A DNA stretch of 64,000 nucleotides from assembly GCF_007858475.1 (NCBI RefSeq), contig NZ_VIGX01000021.1, positions 1 to 64,000 of the forward strand, in the 5' to 3' direction. Under the pieces are notes generated by a model. It worked only from the letters and a program-made list of their open reading frames with translations. It was not told the origin of the DNA and made no database searches. Source of the stretch: Tsukamurella conjunctivitidis (GTDB lineage: Bacteria > Actinomycetota > Actinomycetes > Mycobacteriales > Mycobacteriaceae). Below, in pieces: positions 33,887-42,703 of this stretch. A program made the translations under genes and the position numbers. Position 1 is the first letter of the stretch; each line of letters opens with the position of its first letter.

Positions 33887-35965
33887 TTACGCGGCGACGG
33901 CCGCGGGCTGTGCGGATTCGGCCGCAGCGGCGCTCCGGCCGGCGAGGCTCTTCGCCGCGACGACGGCCACGGCGCTCACCAGGACGCCGACGACGAGCGC
34001 GAGCAGGAACTTCGGCCAGGTCCCGTTCGTCGCGAACATGACGAAGACACCGCCGTGCGGGGCGCGCAGTTGCGCGCTGAGCGCCATCGACAGGCCGCCC
34101 GTGACCGCGCCGCCGAGCATCATCGAGGGGATCACCCGCAGCGGGTCCGCCGCCGCGAACGGGATGGCCCCCTCGGAGATGAAGCACAGACCGAGCGGCA
34201 GGGCCGCCTTGCCGTTCTCCCGCTCGGGCTCGGTGAACAGGCCGGGCCGGACGAAGGTCGCGAGGGCGAGGGCCAGCGGCGGCACCATGCCCGCCGCCAT
34301 GACCGCGGCCATGATCTCCCACTGCGGCACCCCGGCGGTGCCAAGGCCGATGCCCGCGACGCCGAAGGCGTAGGCGGCCTTGTTGACCGGGCCGCCCAGG
34401 TCGAAGCACATCATGAGGCCGAGGACCACGCCGAGCGCGATCTTGCTGCTGCCGCTCATGCCGTTGAGCGCATCGGTCATCGCCTGGTTGACCCAGCGCA
34501 GCGGACCGGCCAGGAACATGTACATGACGCCACCGGTGACGAGGGTGCCGAGCAGCGGGATGATCACCACGGGCTGCAGACCGCGGGCCCACTGCGGCAG
34601 CGGGATCCGCGAGAGCCACAGTGCGACGACGCCCGCGAGGAGACCGCCGATCACGCCGCCGATGAAGCCGGCGTCCACCGTGCCCGCGAGCACGCCCGCG
34701 ACGAATCCCGGTGCGAGCCCCGGCCGGTCGGCGATCGCGTAGGCGATGTACCCGGCGAGTACGGGGATCATCAGCCCCATCGCGGCCTTCCCGATCGCGA
34801 AGCTCACGCCGCCGAGGTACTGCAGCAACCCTCCGTCGGGCAGGTTCCATAGAGAGTTGTGCAGCGCGAAGTAGGCACCGTTCGAGACGCCGTCGGCGCC
34901 GTGATCGCTGCCGATCTCGTAACCCGCCAGGAGGAAGCCGAGAGCCATGAGCAGGCCGCCCGCCGCGACGAACGGGATCATGTAGCTCACGCCGGTGAGC
35001 AGGGCGCGCTTGAGCTGTCCGCCGAGACCCGCCTGCGCAGGGGCGGATTCGGCGCTCGTGGCGCCGGCACCGTCGACCGTCACGGCGTGCGGATCGGTGG
35101 CCGCGGCGACGGCTTCGGCGATCATCGCGTCCGGCTCGTTGATGCCGCGCTTGACGCCCGAGGTGATGACGGGTTTGCCCGCGAAGCGCTCGCGCCCCTT
35201 GACGCCCACGTCGGTGGCGAAGATGACGGCGCCCGCGTCGGCGATGGTCTGCGCCGACAACGGCGTGGAACCGGAGGAGCCCTGGGTCTCGACCGTCAGC
35301 TCCACGCCGGCGCGCTCGGCGGCCAGCTTGAGGGCGTCGGCGGCCATGTAGGTGTGCGCGATCCCCGTGGGGCAGGCCGTGATCGCGACCAGCGAGGGCT
35401 TGCCCGACGGTGCGCTCCCCTCGGCCCGGGCCGCAGGCGCCGCGGCGGCAGCGGCCGGCTCGGGCTTGGGTTCTGTGGACTTCTGTTCCGCGGGCTTGGG
35501 TTCCGCGGGCTTCGGGGCGATGACCTCCTCGACGAGCGCGACGACCTCCTGCGGGGTCGCGGCCGCGCGGAGGGCGGCGGTGAACTCGGGCCGGACCAGG
35601 GCCCGCGCGAGCGAGCTGAGCAGCTTCATGTGCTGGGAGCCGCCGGATTCCGGTGCGGCGATCAGGAAGACGAGGTCGGCACCGCCGTCGGGGGCGCCGA
35701 AGTCGACCTTCGGATCGAGCCGGGCGAAGCCGAGGCTCGCGGCGGTGACGGCCGCGGTGCGGCAGTGCGGGATGGCGATGCCGCCGGGCAGCCCGGTCGC
35801 GGACTGGGACTCGCGGGCGAGCGCCGCCTCGACCAGCCCGTCGACCGAGGGGGAACGGCCGGCCTCGGCGATCCGGCCGGCGAGGTAGGCGATCACCTCG
35901 GACTTGTCGGTACCGGCCGAGACGTCGAGCGCGACCAGTTCGGGCGCGATGATCGGTGCGGTCAT
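33887..35965 (-). CDS. fruA: Fructose-specific PTS enzyme IIABC
   Basis: This 692-residue fused transporter has IIA (about 1-150, phospho-His67 in GIAIPHCRT), a Pro/Ala/Glu linker, IIB (about 190-290, phospho-Cys near 198 in TACPTGIAHTYM) and the membrane IIC domain (about 320-670, roughly eight to ten helices). It imports fructose as fructose-1-phosphate. It is 44 bases after fruK and before ptsH, so uptake, phosphorelay and the next metabolic step share one operon. Confidence 0.95.
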   Translation of the reverse strand: MTAPIIAPELVALDVSAGTDKSEVIAYLAGRIAEAGRSPSVDGLVEAALARESQSATGLPGGIAIPHCRTAAVTAASLGFARLDPKVDFGAPDGGADLVFLIAAPESGGSQHMKLLSSLARALVRPEFTAALRAAATPQEVVALVEEVIAPKPAEPKPAEQKSTEPKPEPAAAAAAPAARAEGSAPSGKPSLVAITACPTGIAHTYMAADALKLAAERAGVELTVETQGSSGSTPLSAQTIADAGAVIFATDVGVKGRERFAGKPVITSGVKRGINEPDAMIAEAVAAATDPHAVTVDGAGATSAESAPAQAGLGGQLKRALLTGVSYMIPFVAAGGLLMALGFLLAGYEIGSDHGADGVSNGAYFALHNSLWNLPDGGLLQYLGGVSFAIGKAAMGLMIPVLAGYIAYAIADRPGLAPGFVAGVLAGTVDAGFIGGVIGGLLAGVVALWLSRIPLPQWARGLQPVVIIPLLGTLVTGGVMYMFLAGPLRWVNQAMTDALNGMSGSSKIALGVVLGLMMCFDLGGPVNKAAYAFGVAGIGLGTAGVPQWEIMAAVMAAGMVPPLALALATFVRPGLFTEPERENGKAALPLGLCFISEGAIPFAAADPLRVIPSMMLGGAVTGGLSMALSAQLRAPHGGVFVMFATNGTWPKFLLALVVGVLVSAVAVVAAKSLAGRSAAAAESAQPAAVAA

Positions 35966-36009
35966 GGGAGTGTTCTCCGGTTCTGCTGGTGGATCGGGGT
36001 CGAGGGGGA

Positions 36010-36972
36010 TTACAGGTCGGTGACGCGCACGTCGGCGACGGCGAGTTCCTGCGGTCGGGGCGCCCGGGTGCCCGGCAGTGCGGCGGCCGCGGCGCCGTAG
36101 GCGACCGCGAGGGACAGGCGCTGCGGCGGCGTCGCACCGCGCGCGTGAGCGATGAGGTAGCCGGCGAGCGAACTGTCGCCGGCGCCGACGGTGCTGCGCA
36201 CCGTGATCGGCGGCGGGCTCGCGGCCCAGGCACCGTCGTCGGTGACGAGGAGCGCGCCCGCAGCGCCGAGCGTGGCCAGCACGGTTCCGCCGGTGCTGCG
36301 GTGCAGATCCTCGGCGGCGGCGCGCGCGGGCGCGAGATCACCGGCGGCGGCGCGGGATTCGAGCTCGGCGCCGGCACGGGGGCCCAGCCCGACCAGTTCG
36401 GCGAGCTCCTCGGCGTTGGGCTTGAGCAGCGCGACGCCGCGCACCGCGGAGGCGGCGAGCGCGGCGCCGGACGTGTCGACGGCGATGCGCGGGCCACCGC
36501 CGGCGCGATCGCCGAGCCGCGCGGCGAGCCTCGCGTACCAGTCGTCCGGCAGGCCGGGCGGGAGCGAACCGCACAGGGCGAGCCATGCGGCACCGTCGGC
36601 GGCGGCGGCGATCGCCTCCTCGAGCGCGCGCACGGTCTCCGGCGTCAGTGGCGCCCCCGGCGCATTGAGCTTGGTGGTGGTGCCGTCGGGCTCGGTCACG
36701 GTGATATTGCTGCGGACCTCGTGGCCCACGGGCACGGGGATGGCGGGGACGCCGAGGTGGGAGAGACCGGCGAGCAGCGGATCGCCCTGATCGGCGGGGA
36801 GCACGGCGACGGTGCCCTCGCCCGCGGCGTGCACCACGCGGGAGACGTTGACGCCCTTGCCGCCGGGGTCGGCGGCCGCGCCGACGGCGCGGTGCACGGC
36901 TCCGCGGCGCAGCGGTGCGCCGAGCGCGACCAATCGGTCCAGGCTGGGGTTGGCCGTGACGGTCACGATCAT
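36010..36972 (-). CDS. fruK: 1-phosphofructokinase
   Basis: This 320-residue PfkB-family sugar kinase converts fructose-1-phosphate to fructose-1,6-bisphosphate. TANPSLDR at the N-terminus, GGKGVNVSR (about 38-46) and TVGAGDSSLAGYL near 255 with the catalytic Asp are the family motifs. Its ATG overlaps the fruR stop by 4 bases. Confidence 0.95.
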   Translation of the reverse strand: MIVTVTANPSLDRLVALGAPLRRGAVHRAVGAAADPGGKGVNVSRVVHAAGEGTVAVLPADQGDPLLAGLSHLGVPAIPVPVGHEVRSNITVTEPDGTTTKLNAPGAPLTPETVRALEEAIAAAADGAAWLALCGSLPPGLPDDWYARLAARLGDRAGGGPRIAVDTSGAALAASAVRGVALLKPNAEELAELVGLGPRAGAELESRAAAGDLAPARAAAEDLHRSTGGTVLATLGAAGALLVTDDGAWAASPPPITVRSTVGAGDSSLAGYLIAHARGATPPQRLSLAVAYGAAAAALPGTRAPRPQELAVADVRVTDL

Positions 36973-37742
36973 CGGGCGGCGACCTCGACGTCGACGCGAT
37001 GATCCGCGAGCGCAGCCGCGAGCGCACCGGTGGGCGCCGCGTCGGTGACCAGCACATCGATCGCGTCCAGCCCGGCGAAGGCGACGAGGCTCTCCCGCGC
37101 GAACTTGGACGAGTCGGCGACCAGGACCACGACGTCGGCGGCACGGACCATCGCGGTCTTGACGGCGGCCTCGTCGGCATCGGGCGTGGAGAGGCCGCGC
37201 TCGGCGCTGAGGCCGTTGGCCCCGAGGATCGCCACGTCGGTCCGCAGGCCGGCGATCTCCGCTACCGTGCCCGCCCCGACCGCGGCCTGGGTGAGGCCCC
37301 GGACGCGGCCGCCGAGCAGTCGCAGTTCCACGGTCTCGCGGATGGACAGCGCCGCGGCCACGGGCACCGAGTTGGTGATCGCGGTGATGTGCAGGTTGGC
37401 GGGAACCTCGCGGGCGGCGGCGATGGTCGTGGTCCCGGCGTCGAACAGCACCGAGCCGCCGGCCGGCGGGAGGAAGCGCCGGGCGGCGACGCCGATGGCG
37501 CGCTTCCCCTCGGCGTTGGTGCCCTCGCGCTCCCCCAGGCCGGACTCGGCACCGGCCAGAACGCCCGCCGCCACGACGCCGCCGTGCACGCGGCGGACGC
37601 CGCCGAGCCGCTCGAGTACGTCCAGATCGCGGCGCACCGTCTCCGGGGTCACGTCGAACCGTTCCGCCAGCTCCATGACCGATGCGCGGCCACGGCCGCC
37701 GACCAGTTCACTGATCGCGCGCTGTCGTTCCTCCGCGTACAT
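36969..37742 (-). CDS. fruR: DeoR-family repressor of the fructose operon
   Basis: This 257-residue DeoR regulator has an N-terminal HTH (about 6-57, ASVMELAERFDVTPETVRRDL) and a C-terminal sugar-phosphate sensor domain (FDAGTTT, ILGANGLS). It is first gene of the fru operon and divergent from ptsI. Its target is most likely the AT-rich, T-rich gap 37743-37843 shared by both promoters. The effector is probably fructose-1-phosphate or fructose-1,6-bisphosphate (family knowledge). Confidence 0.9.
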   Translation of the reverse strand: MYAEERQRAISELVGGRGRASVMELAERFDVTPETVRRDLDVLERLGGVRRVHGGVVAAGVLAGAESGLGEREGTNAEGKRAIGVAARRFLPPAGGSVLFDAGTTTIAAAREVPANLHITAITNSVPVAAALSIRETVELRLLGGRVRGLTQAAVGAGTVAEIAGLRTDVAILGANGLSAERGLSTPDADEAAVKTAMVRAADVVVLVADSSKFARESLVAFAGLDAIDVLVTDAAPTGALAAALADHRVDVEVAAR

Positions 37743-37808
37743 GACCCTCCGATTTCGTGGGTTTCTGTGGTTATGGATTTGATTTTTCTGTTTTTACGCC
37801 TGTTTGTG

Positions 37809-37836
37809 TTGACAAGTCAAGAGGATTTCGTAATCT
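37809..37836 (+). promoter_or_regulatory. Promoter of ptsI
   Basis: TTGACA (37809-37814), 16-base spacer, TAATCT (37831-37836), then 7 bases to the ATG. This is the closest to consensus promoter in the window and predicts a leaderless ptsI mRNA. The T-rich stretch 37760-37808 upstream has repeated TTTCTG and TGTTT elements, a probable FruR region. Confidence 0.75.
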
Positions 37837-37843
37837 GTGTCAC

Positions 37844-39526
37844 ATGACTTCGCAGCAGGCGCCCGCACGTGACCTCATCGTCCTGAGCGGCACCCCCGTC
37901 GTGCCCGGCGTCGCCTACGCCCCCGTCATGTGGCCGGGCGCGCGCCCCGAGGTCCCGCCGCCCGTCGACCTTCCCGAGGGCGACCGGGACGCCGAGGCCG
38001 CGCGGTTCTCGACCGCAGCGCAGGCGGTCGCCGACCGGCTCCGGATGCGCGCCGCACAGGCCCAGGGCGCCGCGGCCGAGGTGCTCGGGGCGAACGCGGG
38101 CCTCGCCTCCGACAAGGCCTGGATCGGCACGACCGAGAAGCTGATCCGCACCGGAACGCCCGCCGCGAACGCCGTCGCCGCCGCGACCGAGCAGTTCGCG
38201 GACATGTTCACCAAGCTCGGAGGCCTCATGGCCGAGCGGGTGACGGACCTGCGCGACGTGCGCGACCGCGTCGTCGCCGAGCTGCTCGGCGGACCCGAGC
38301 CCGGCGTGCCGGTCCCGGAGGCACCGTCGATCCTGCTGGCCGACGACCTCGCGCCCGCCGATACCGCCGGCCTCGATCCCGCACTCATCGTGGGGATCGG
38401 CACCCGGCTCGGCGGCGCGACCAGCCACACCGCGATCATCGCGCGGCAGCTCGGGATCCCCTGCATCGTCGGACTCGCGGAGGCCGGCACCGTCGACGCG
38501 GGCACGCCCGTGCTGCTCGACGGCGGCGCGGGCACCGTCACCGTCGCCCCGGAGGCGGGCGAGGCGCAGCGTCGCGTCGCGGAGGCGGCGCGGGAGGCGG
38601 CCGAGATCGCGCGGTGGCGCGGCCCCGGCCACACGTCCGACGGTGCCCCGGTCGCCATCCTCGCCAACGTGCAGGACGGCGCCGGGGCGCGCGCCGCTGC
38701 CGAGCGGCAGGTGGAGGGCGTCGGGCTGTTCCGGACCGAACTCGCCTTCCTCGACCGCGTCGACGAGCCCGCCGTCGAGGAGCAGGCGGCGCTGTACCGC
38801 GAGGTGATCGACGCCTTCCCCGGGCAGAAGGTCGTGATCCGCACGTTGGACGCGGGCTCGGACAAGCCGCTCAAGTTCATCGATCACGGCGAGGAGGAGA
38901 ACCCCGCGCTGGGCGTGCGCGGCATCCGGATCGCCGAGACCGATCCCGGGCTGCTGGACCGGCAGCTGGACGCGATCGCCGCCGCGGCCGAGGGCGCGGC
39001 CGCGCAGCCGTGGGTGATGGCCCCGATGATCGCCACCGCGGCGGAGGCCCGCGACTTCGCCGCGAAATGCCGCGGCCGGGGCCTGACTGCGGGGGTCATG
39101 GTCGAGGTCCCGGCCGTGGCGCTGTGCGCCGCCGCCGTCCTGGCGGAGGTCGACTTCGTCTCGATCGGCACCAACGACCTCACCCAGTACGCGATGGCGG
39201 CCGACCGGATGAGCACCGAGCTCGCCGCCCTCACCGATCCGTGGCAGCCCGCAGTGCTGCGCCTGATCCAGCTCACCGCGCAGGCCGGCACCGATGCGGA
39301 CAAGCCGGTGGGCGTGTGCGGCGAGGCCGCGGCCGACCCGCTGCTCGCGTGCGTGCTCGTGGGCCTGGGCGTGACGTCGCTGTCGTGCGCTGCGGGCGCC
39401 GCGGCCGCGGTCGGCGCGAGGGTCGGCGGCGTGACGCTGCAGCAGTGCCGGTGGGCGGCGGAGGCCGCGGTCGCCGCCACGGACCCGCACGCCGCGCGGG
39501 AGGCGGCACGCGCCGCATTGGCCTGA
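37844..39526 (+). CDS. ptsI: PTS enzyme I (phosphoenolpyruvate-protein phosphotransferase)
   Basis: This 560-residue enzyme takes phosphate from PEP and gives it to HPr. The phospho-His lies in GGATSHTAIIAR (His195). The C-terminal PEP-binding barrel has FRTELAFLDR, GSDKPLKF and SIGTNDLTQY followed by a late GVCGEAAADP with the essential Cys. The N-terminal region is somewhat divergent from the E. coli type. It is divergent from fruR and leaderless. With ptsH and fruA it makes the system complete. Confidence 0.95.
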   Translation: MTSQQAPARDLIVLSGTPVVPGVAYAPVMWPGARPEVPPPVDLPEGDRDAEAARFSTAAQAVADRLRMRAAQAQGAAAEVLGANAGLASDKAWIGTTEKLIRTGTPAANAVAAATEQFADMFTKLGGLMAERVTDLRDVRDRVVAELLGGPEPGVPVPEAPSILLADDLAPADTAGLDPALIVGIGTRLGGATSHTAIIARQLGIPCIVGLAEAGTVDAGTPVLLDGGAGTVTVAPEAGEAQRRVAEAAREAAEIARWRGPGHTSDGAPVAILANVQDGAGARAAAERQVEGVGLFRTELAFLDRVDEPAVEEQAALYREVIDAFPGQKVVIRTLDAGSDKPLKFIDHGEEENPALGVRGIRIAETDPGLLDRQLDAIAAAAEGAAAQPWVMAPMIATAAEARDFAAKCRGRGLTAGVMVEVPAVALCAAAVLAEVDFVSIGTNDLTQYAMAADRMSTELAALTDPWQPAVLRLIQLTAQAGTDADKPVGVCGEAAADPLLACVLVGLGVTSLSCAAGAAAAVGARVGGVTLQQCRWAAEAAVAATDPHAAREAARAALA

Positions 39527-39602
39527 AACCTGTCGTCCGGGGGTGCTACACCTGAGGACGTCGCGGGCGCAGCGGGCGCCCGGCATCGGGCGAGGAGCCG
39601 TC

Positions 39603-39971
39603 ATGATCGACCACTTCGGGATCAACTGTGCCGACCTGGACGCCGCGAAGCGGTTCTACGACGGCGTGCTGGCGGTGCTGGGCTCGCGGCGGCTCATGGA
39701 CTTCGACGTGGCCGTGGGGTACGGCTCGGAGCAGCCCGTCTTCTGGATCTCCGGCGCGGCGGGGGGTGCGTCGAACCGGGAGGCGCACATCGCCTTCGCC
39801 GCGGCCGATACCGCGACCGTCGACGAGTTCCACCGCGTCGCGCTCGAACTGGGCGCGGAATCGCTGCACGCGCCGCGCCTGTGGCCCGAATACCATCCCG
39901 GCTACTACGGCGCCTTCGTGCGGGATCCCGATGGCAACAACGTGGAGGCGGTCTTCCACGGGGCCGCCTAG
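39603..39971 (+). CDS. VOC-family (glyoxalase/bleomycin resistance-like) protein
   Basis: This 122-residue protein has one vicinal-oxygen-chelate module: IDHFGINCADLDAAKRFYDGVL at the start, HIAFAAAD in the middle and RDPDGNNVEAVFH at the end. His4, His60-type and Glu near 116 could be metal ligands as in glyoxalase I-like proteins. GAGGAG lies 7 bases before the ATG. It stands alone between ptsI and yceI. Substrate unknown. Confidence 0.85.
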   Translation: MIDHFGINCADLDAAKRFYDGVLAVLGSRRLMDFDVAVGYGSEQPVFWISGAAGGASNREAHIAFAAADTATVDEFHRVALELGAESLHAPRLWPEYHPGYYGAFVRDPDGNNVEAVFHGAA

Positions 39972-40044
39972 GAACGGTCATCCGGGGATGTTCCGGGCGG
40001 ATCCGCCCGCGCAGGAATACATCGGACCGCGGTCCGGTTATGCT

Positions 40045-40071
40045 CGTTGAGTCTTGAGCGTTCAATCAACG
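40045..40071. promoter_or_regulatory. Nested TTGA/TCAA dyad upstream of yceI
   Basis: CGTTGA (40045-40050) pairs with TCAACG (40066-40071), and inside them TTGA (40054-40057) pairs with TCAA (40062-40065). The pattern resembles MarR-type operators and directly precedes the AAGGAG ribosome site. A separate palindrome CGGACCGCGGTCCG lies at 40023-40036. Confidence 0.45.
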
Positions 40072-40084
40072 AAGGAGCATCCTC

Positions 40085-40621
40085 ATGAGCAACGTCCTCC
40101 CCGCCGGCACCTACGTCGTCGACCCCGTCCACTCGTCCGTCGAGTTCTCCGTGCGCCACCTGATGGTGAGCAAGGTCAAGGGACGCTTCGACGAGTTCAG
40201 CGGCACGATCACCGTGGCCGAGGACGGCACCGCGTCGCTCTCCGCCGAGGTCGACGTGACCTCCGTGAACACCCGCAACGCGCAGCGCGACGCCCACATC
40301 CGCACGGCCGACTTCTTCGACGCCGAGAACCACCCGAAGGCCACCTTCCTCTCGACCGGCGTCGCGGAGAAGGGCTCGAACTACGTGCTCTCCGGCGAGC
40401 TGACGCTGCGCGGCGTCACCAAGCCCGTGCAGTTCGATCTCGAGTTCCTCGGTACCAACCCGGGCATGGGCCAGGGCGAGGTCGCCGCGTTCGAGGCCAG
40501 CACCGTCATCACCCGCCAGGACTTCGGCATCTCCATCGACATGCCGCTCGAGACCGGCGGCAAGGTGATCGGCGACAAGATCACCCTCACGCTCGACATC
40601 GAGGCCCTGCGCCAGGCCTGA
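40085..40621 (+). CDS. YceI-family lipid-binding protein
   Basis: This 178-residue YceI protein has a lipocalin-like beta barrel that in relatives binds a polyprenyl lipid. AGTYVVDPVHSSVEFSVRHLMVSKVKGRF at the N-terminus and LSGELTLRGVTKPV in the middle are typical. No signal peptide is present, so this one is cytoplasmic, unlike E. coli YceI. AAGGAG precedes the ATG by 9 bases. A hairpin terminator follows. Confidence 0.92.
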   Translation: MSNVLPAGTYVVDPVHSSVEFSVRHLMVSKVKGRFDEFSGTITVAEDGTASLSAEVDVTSVNTRNAQRDAHIRTADFFDAENHPKATFLSTGVAEKGSNYVLSGELTLRGVTKPVQFDLEFLGTNPGMGQGEVAAFEASTVITRQDFGISIDMPLETGGKVIGDKITLTLDIEALRQA

Positions 40622-40629
40622 TCCATCGC

Positions 40630-40679
40630 ACGACGAAGCCCCCGCACAGCCCGTGAGCGGCGTGCGGGGGCTTCGTCGT
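40630..40679. terminator. Bidirectional hairpin terminator
   Basis: Perfect 18-bp arms (40630-40647 and 40662-40679) with a 14-base loop lie between the convergent ends of yceI and the lyase gene. Confidence 0.8.
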
Positions 40680-40684
40680 CGGCG

Positions 40685-41626
40685 TCAGTAGTGGAAGGTG
40701 TCCGACGGCGCCGGAGCGTGCTCGCCCTCGAGCCCGTCGGCCACGACGATGCCGTACGCGCGGGCCAGGTCCAGGATCTTGGTGGCCCGTGCGATACGCG
40801 GCAGGTCCGAGCCGTTACGGATCTCGCCGCCGTCGCGGTCGAAGTCCGCGAAGAACTCGCGCGACCAGCGGATGTCCTCCGGCGACGGGCTCAGGCCCTC
40901 GTTCACCGGGTGGCACTGGTCGGGCGTGAGGCAGATCTTGCCGGTCATGCCGAACTCGGCGGAGACCGCAGTGGCCTCCGTCAGCAACAGGCCCTTCGAC
41001 CCGACGGTCGGCCCGTCGATCGCGCCCGGGAGATGGGCCGCCTTGGCCGCGATGGTGAACCGCGAGCGGGCGTAGGCCAGCGTCGTCGGGTCGCCGCCGA
41101 AGCCGGTGTCGCGGCGGAAGTCGCCGATGCCGAAGGCCAGCCGGAAGGTTCCCTTGGCGGACGCGATCTCACTGATCCGCTCCAGTCCGCGCGCGGTCTC
41201 GACCAGCGCGACGATGAGCGTGTCCGGCAGCCGCTTCGCCGTCTCGGTGACGTGGTCCATCGACTCCACCATCGCGAGCATCACGCCGCCGAGGTGCTTC
41301 GCCCCGCGCAGGGCCTCGAGGTCGTCGGCCCACCACTGCGTGCCGAAGCCGTTGACGCGCACCCAGCCGTCGTTCGGCTTCCCGTCGACCTCGCGGTTCA
41401 GCCAGTCCACCACGTTGGTGCGCGCAGCCGTCTTGTCCTTCGGAGCGACGGCGTCCTCGATGTCCAGCACCACGATGTCCGCGCGCGAGCGGGCCGCCGC
41501 ATCGAAACGCTCGGGCTGCGCGGCGTTGACGAGCAGCCAGCTGCGCGCGAGCACGGGATCGATCCGGAAACCGAGGGGCTCGTCGGTGTCGGCGGTCGTG
41601 GGGGTGAGCGGGGCCGGCGGGGTCAT
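40685..41626 (-). CDS. HpcH/HpaI aldolase/CitE-like lyase
   Basis: This 313-residue TIM-barrel protein of the CitE/malyl-CoA lyase group has SWLLVNAAQPERFDAAA near the N-terminus, VVLDIEDAVAPKDK (about 51-64, metal/acid residues), the Glu of VALVETARGL and LAFGIGDFRRD (about 165-175). Members cleave or form citramalyl-, malyl- or hydroxyacyl-CoA. The substrate is not predictable. It stands alone. Confidence 0.85.
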   Translation of the reverse strand: MTPPAPLTPTTADTDEPLGFRIDPVLARSWLLVNAAQPERFDAAARSRADIVVLDIEDAVAPKDKTAARTNVVDWLNREVDGKPNDGWVRVNGFGTQWWADDLEALRGAKHLGGVMLAMVESMDHVTETAKRLPDTLIVALVETARGLERISEIASAKGTFRLAFGIGDFRRDTGFGGDPTTLAYARSRFTIAAKAAHLPGAIDGPTVGSKGLLLTEATAVSAEFGMTGKICLTPDQCHPVNEGLSPSPEDIRWSREFFADFDRDGGEIRNGSDLPRIARATKILDLARAYGIVVADGLEGEHAPAPSDTFHY

Positions 41627-41683
41627 GAGGGCTGCAACCTCGACTCTCTCGTGTGGGTTCGCTGGAAAGCGTACCGATACGCC

Positions 41684-41715
41684 GGAAGGCCCCGGGCAGG
41701 TGCCCGGGGCCTTCC
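41684..41715 (-). terminator. Hairpin terminator of the first antigen-85 gene
   Basis: Perfect 15-bp arms (41684-41698 and 41701-41715) around a GG centre lie 25 bases beyond the stop of the minus-strand mycolyltransferase gene. There is no U-tract. Confidence 0.75.
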
Positions 41716-41740
41716 TTGCGATCGTGAGATCAGCGCGTGA

Positions 41741-42703
41741 TCAGTTGAACCAACCGGTGCGCTGCATCTGCCACACCTGGTCGCTCCAGTAGCCCCACGT
41801 GTGGGTGCCCACCGACGAGAAGTCGTAGTGAGCGCTCACGCCGGCCTTGTCGGCGGCGGCCTTGAAGGCCTCCGACTGCGACTTGGCGAGGATCTCGAGC
41901 GGCACGCCCTGAACGATGTCGGCGGGCGACGGGTTCGGGGTGTACTTGCCGGGCTCACCGGTCGACGCGGTGATCCACAGCTTGGTGCCCTTCAGGCGGC
42001 TGACCTGGACGGTCGGGTCGTTCTTCGCCCAGTTGGCGTCGAACGGGCCGCCCCACATGTCGAGGACGTTGTAGCCGCCCGCATCCAGCATGGCGACGCC
42101 CACGGCGACCGGCATGCCGGGGGCCGAGGTGTTCAGGAAGCCCGACAGCGCAGCGGCGCGCTTGTAGACGCCCGGGTTGTTCGCGGCGTTGATGAGGGCG
42201 GCGCCGCCACCCATCGAGATGCCGACGAGCGACAGGTTGCTCGAGAAGCCGCGCGACTTGATGTAGTTCGGCAGGCTCGTGGCGAGGAAGTTGCCCCAGG
42301 TGGCCTTGTAGGTGCCGTTGCCGTGCTTGGAGGTGTTCGCCCAGTTCGTGTAGAAGCTGGCGGTACCGCCGACGGGCATGACGACGTTGATGCCCTTCTG
42401 CGACAGGAAGGCGACGTTGGAGTCGCGCTCCCAGCCGGAGACGTCCTGCGTGGCGCGCAGACCGTCGAGGAGGACGACGGTCGGGGCCTTCGCCGGGTCG
42501 GTCGTGGTGGAAGCCCACGAACGCACCGTGACGGCCGGCATGCCGGCTCCGTCGACCTTCTCGGACTTGAAGCCCTTGGGCGGATTCTTCGCCGACCCCG
42601 GACCCCAGGCACCGGCGACGCCGGCACCCATACCGGCGAGGGCGGGCACCATGGCCGCGGTGAGAACCGCCGCACCCGCTCGCTTACCCCAGGCTGCTCG
42701 CAT
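41741..42703 (-). CDS. Secreted antigen-85-type mycolyltransferase
   Basis: This 320-residue protein has a signal peptide (about 1-32, Ala-rich, cut near AGA) and an Ag85 esterase fold. The nucleophile is Ser163 in GISMGGGA, the catalytic His is in GTHTWGYW near the C-terminus, and DGLRATQDVSGWE is the conserved oxyanion region. It transfers mycolic acid between trehalose esters or to arabinogalactan. AAGGAGAGG precedes the ATG. It is a close paralog of the next upstream gene, with nearly identical segments such as SWASTTTDP and VAFLSQKGINVV. A GTCACA repeat array lies upstream. Confidence 0.92.
   Translation of the reverse strand: MRAAWGKRAGAAVLTAAMVPALAGMGAGVAGAWGPGSAKNPPKGFKSEKVDGAGMPAVTVRSWASTTTDPAKAPTVVLLDGLRATQDVSGWERDSNVAFLSQKGINVVMPVGGTASFYTNWANTSKHGNGTYKATWGNFLATSLPNYIKSRGFSSNLSLVGISMGGGAALINAANNPGVYKRAAALSGFLNTSAPGMPVAVGVAMLDAGGYNVLDMWGGPFDANWAKNDPTVQVSRLKGTKLWITASTGEPGKYTPNPSPADIVQGVPLEILAKSQSEAFKAAADKAGVSAHYDFSSVGTHTWGYWSDQVWQMQRTGWFN

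Noticed and set aside
33561-36593. A long minus-strand open frame that ends with the HPr sequence
   Set aside because: Only the last 85 residues (33561-33818) are a real protein. The upstream part is an off-frame reading of fruA and fruK rich in Arg/Ala.
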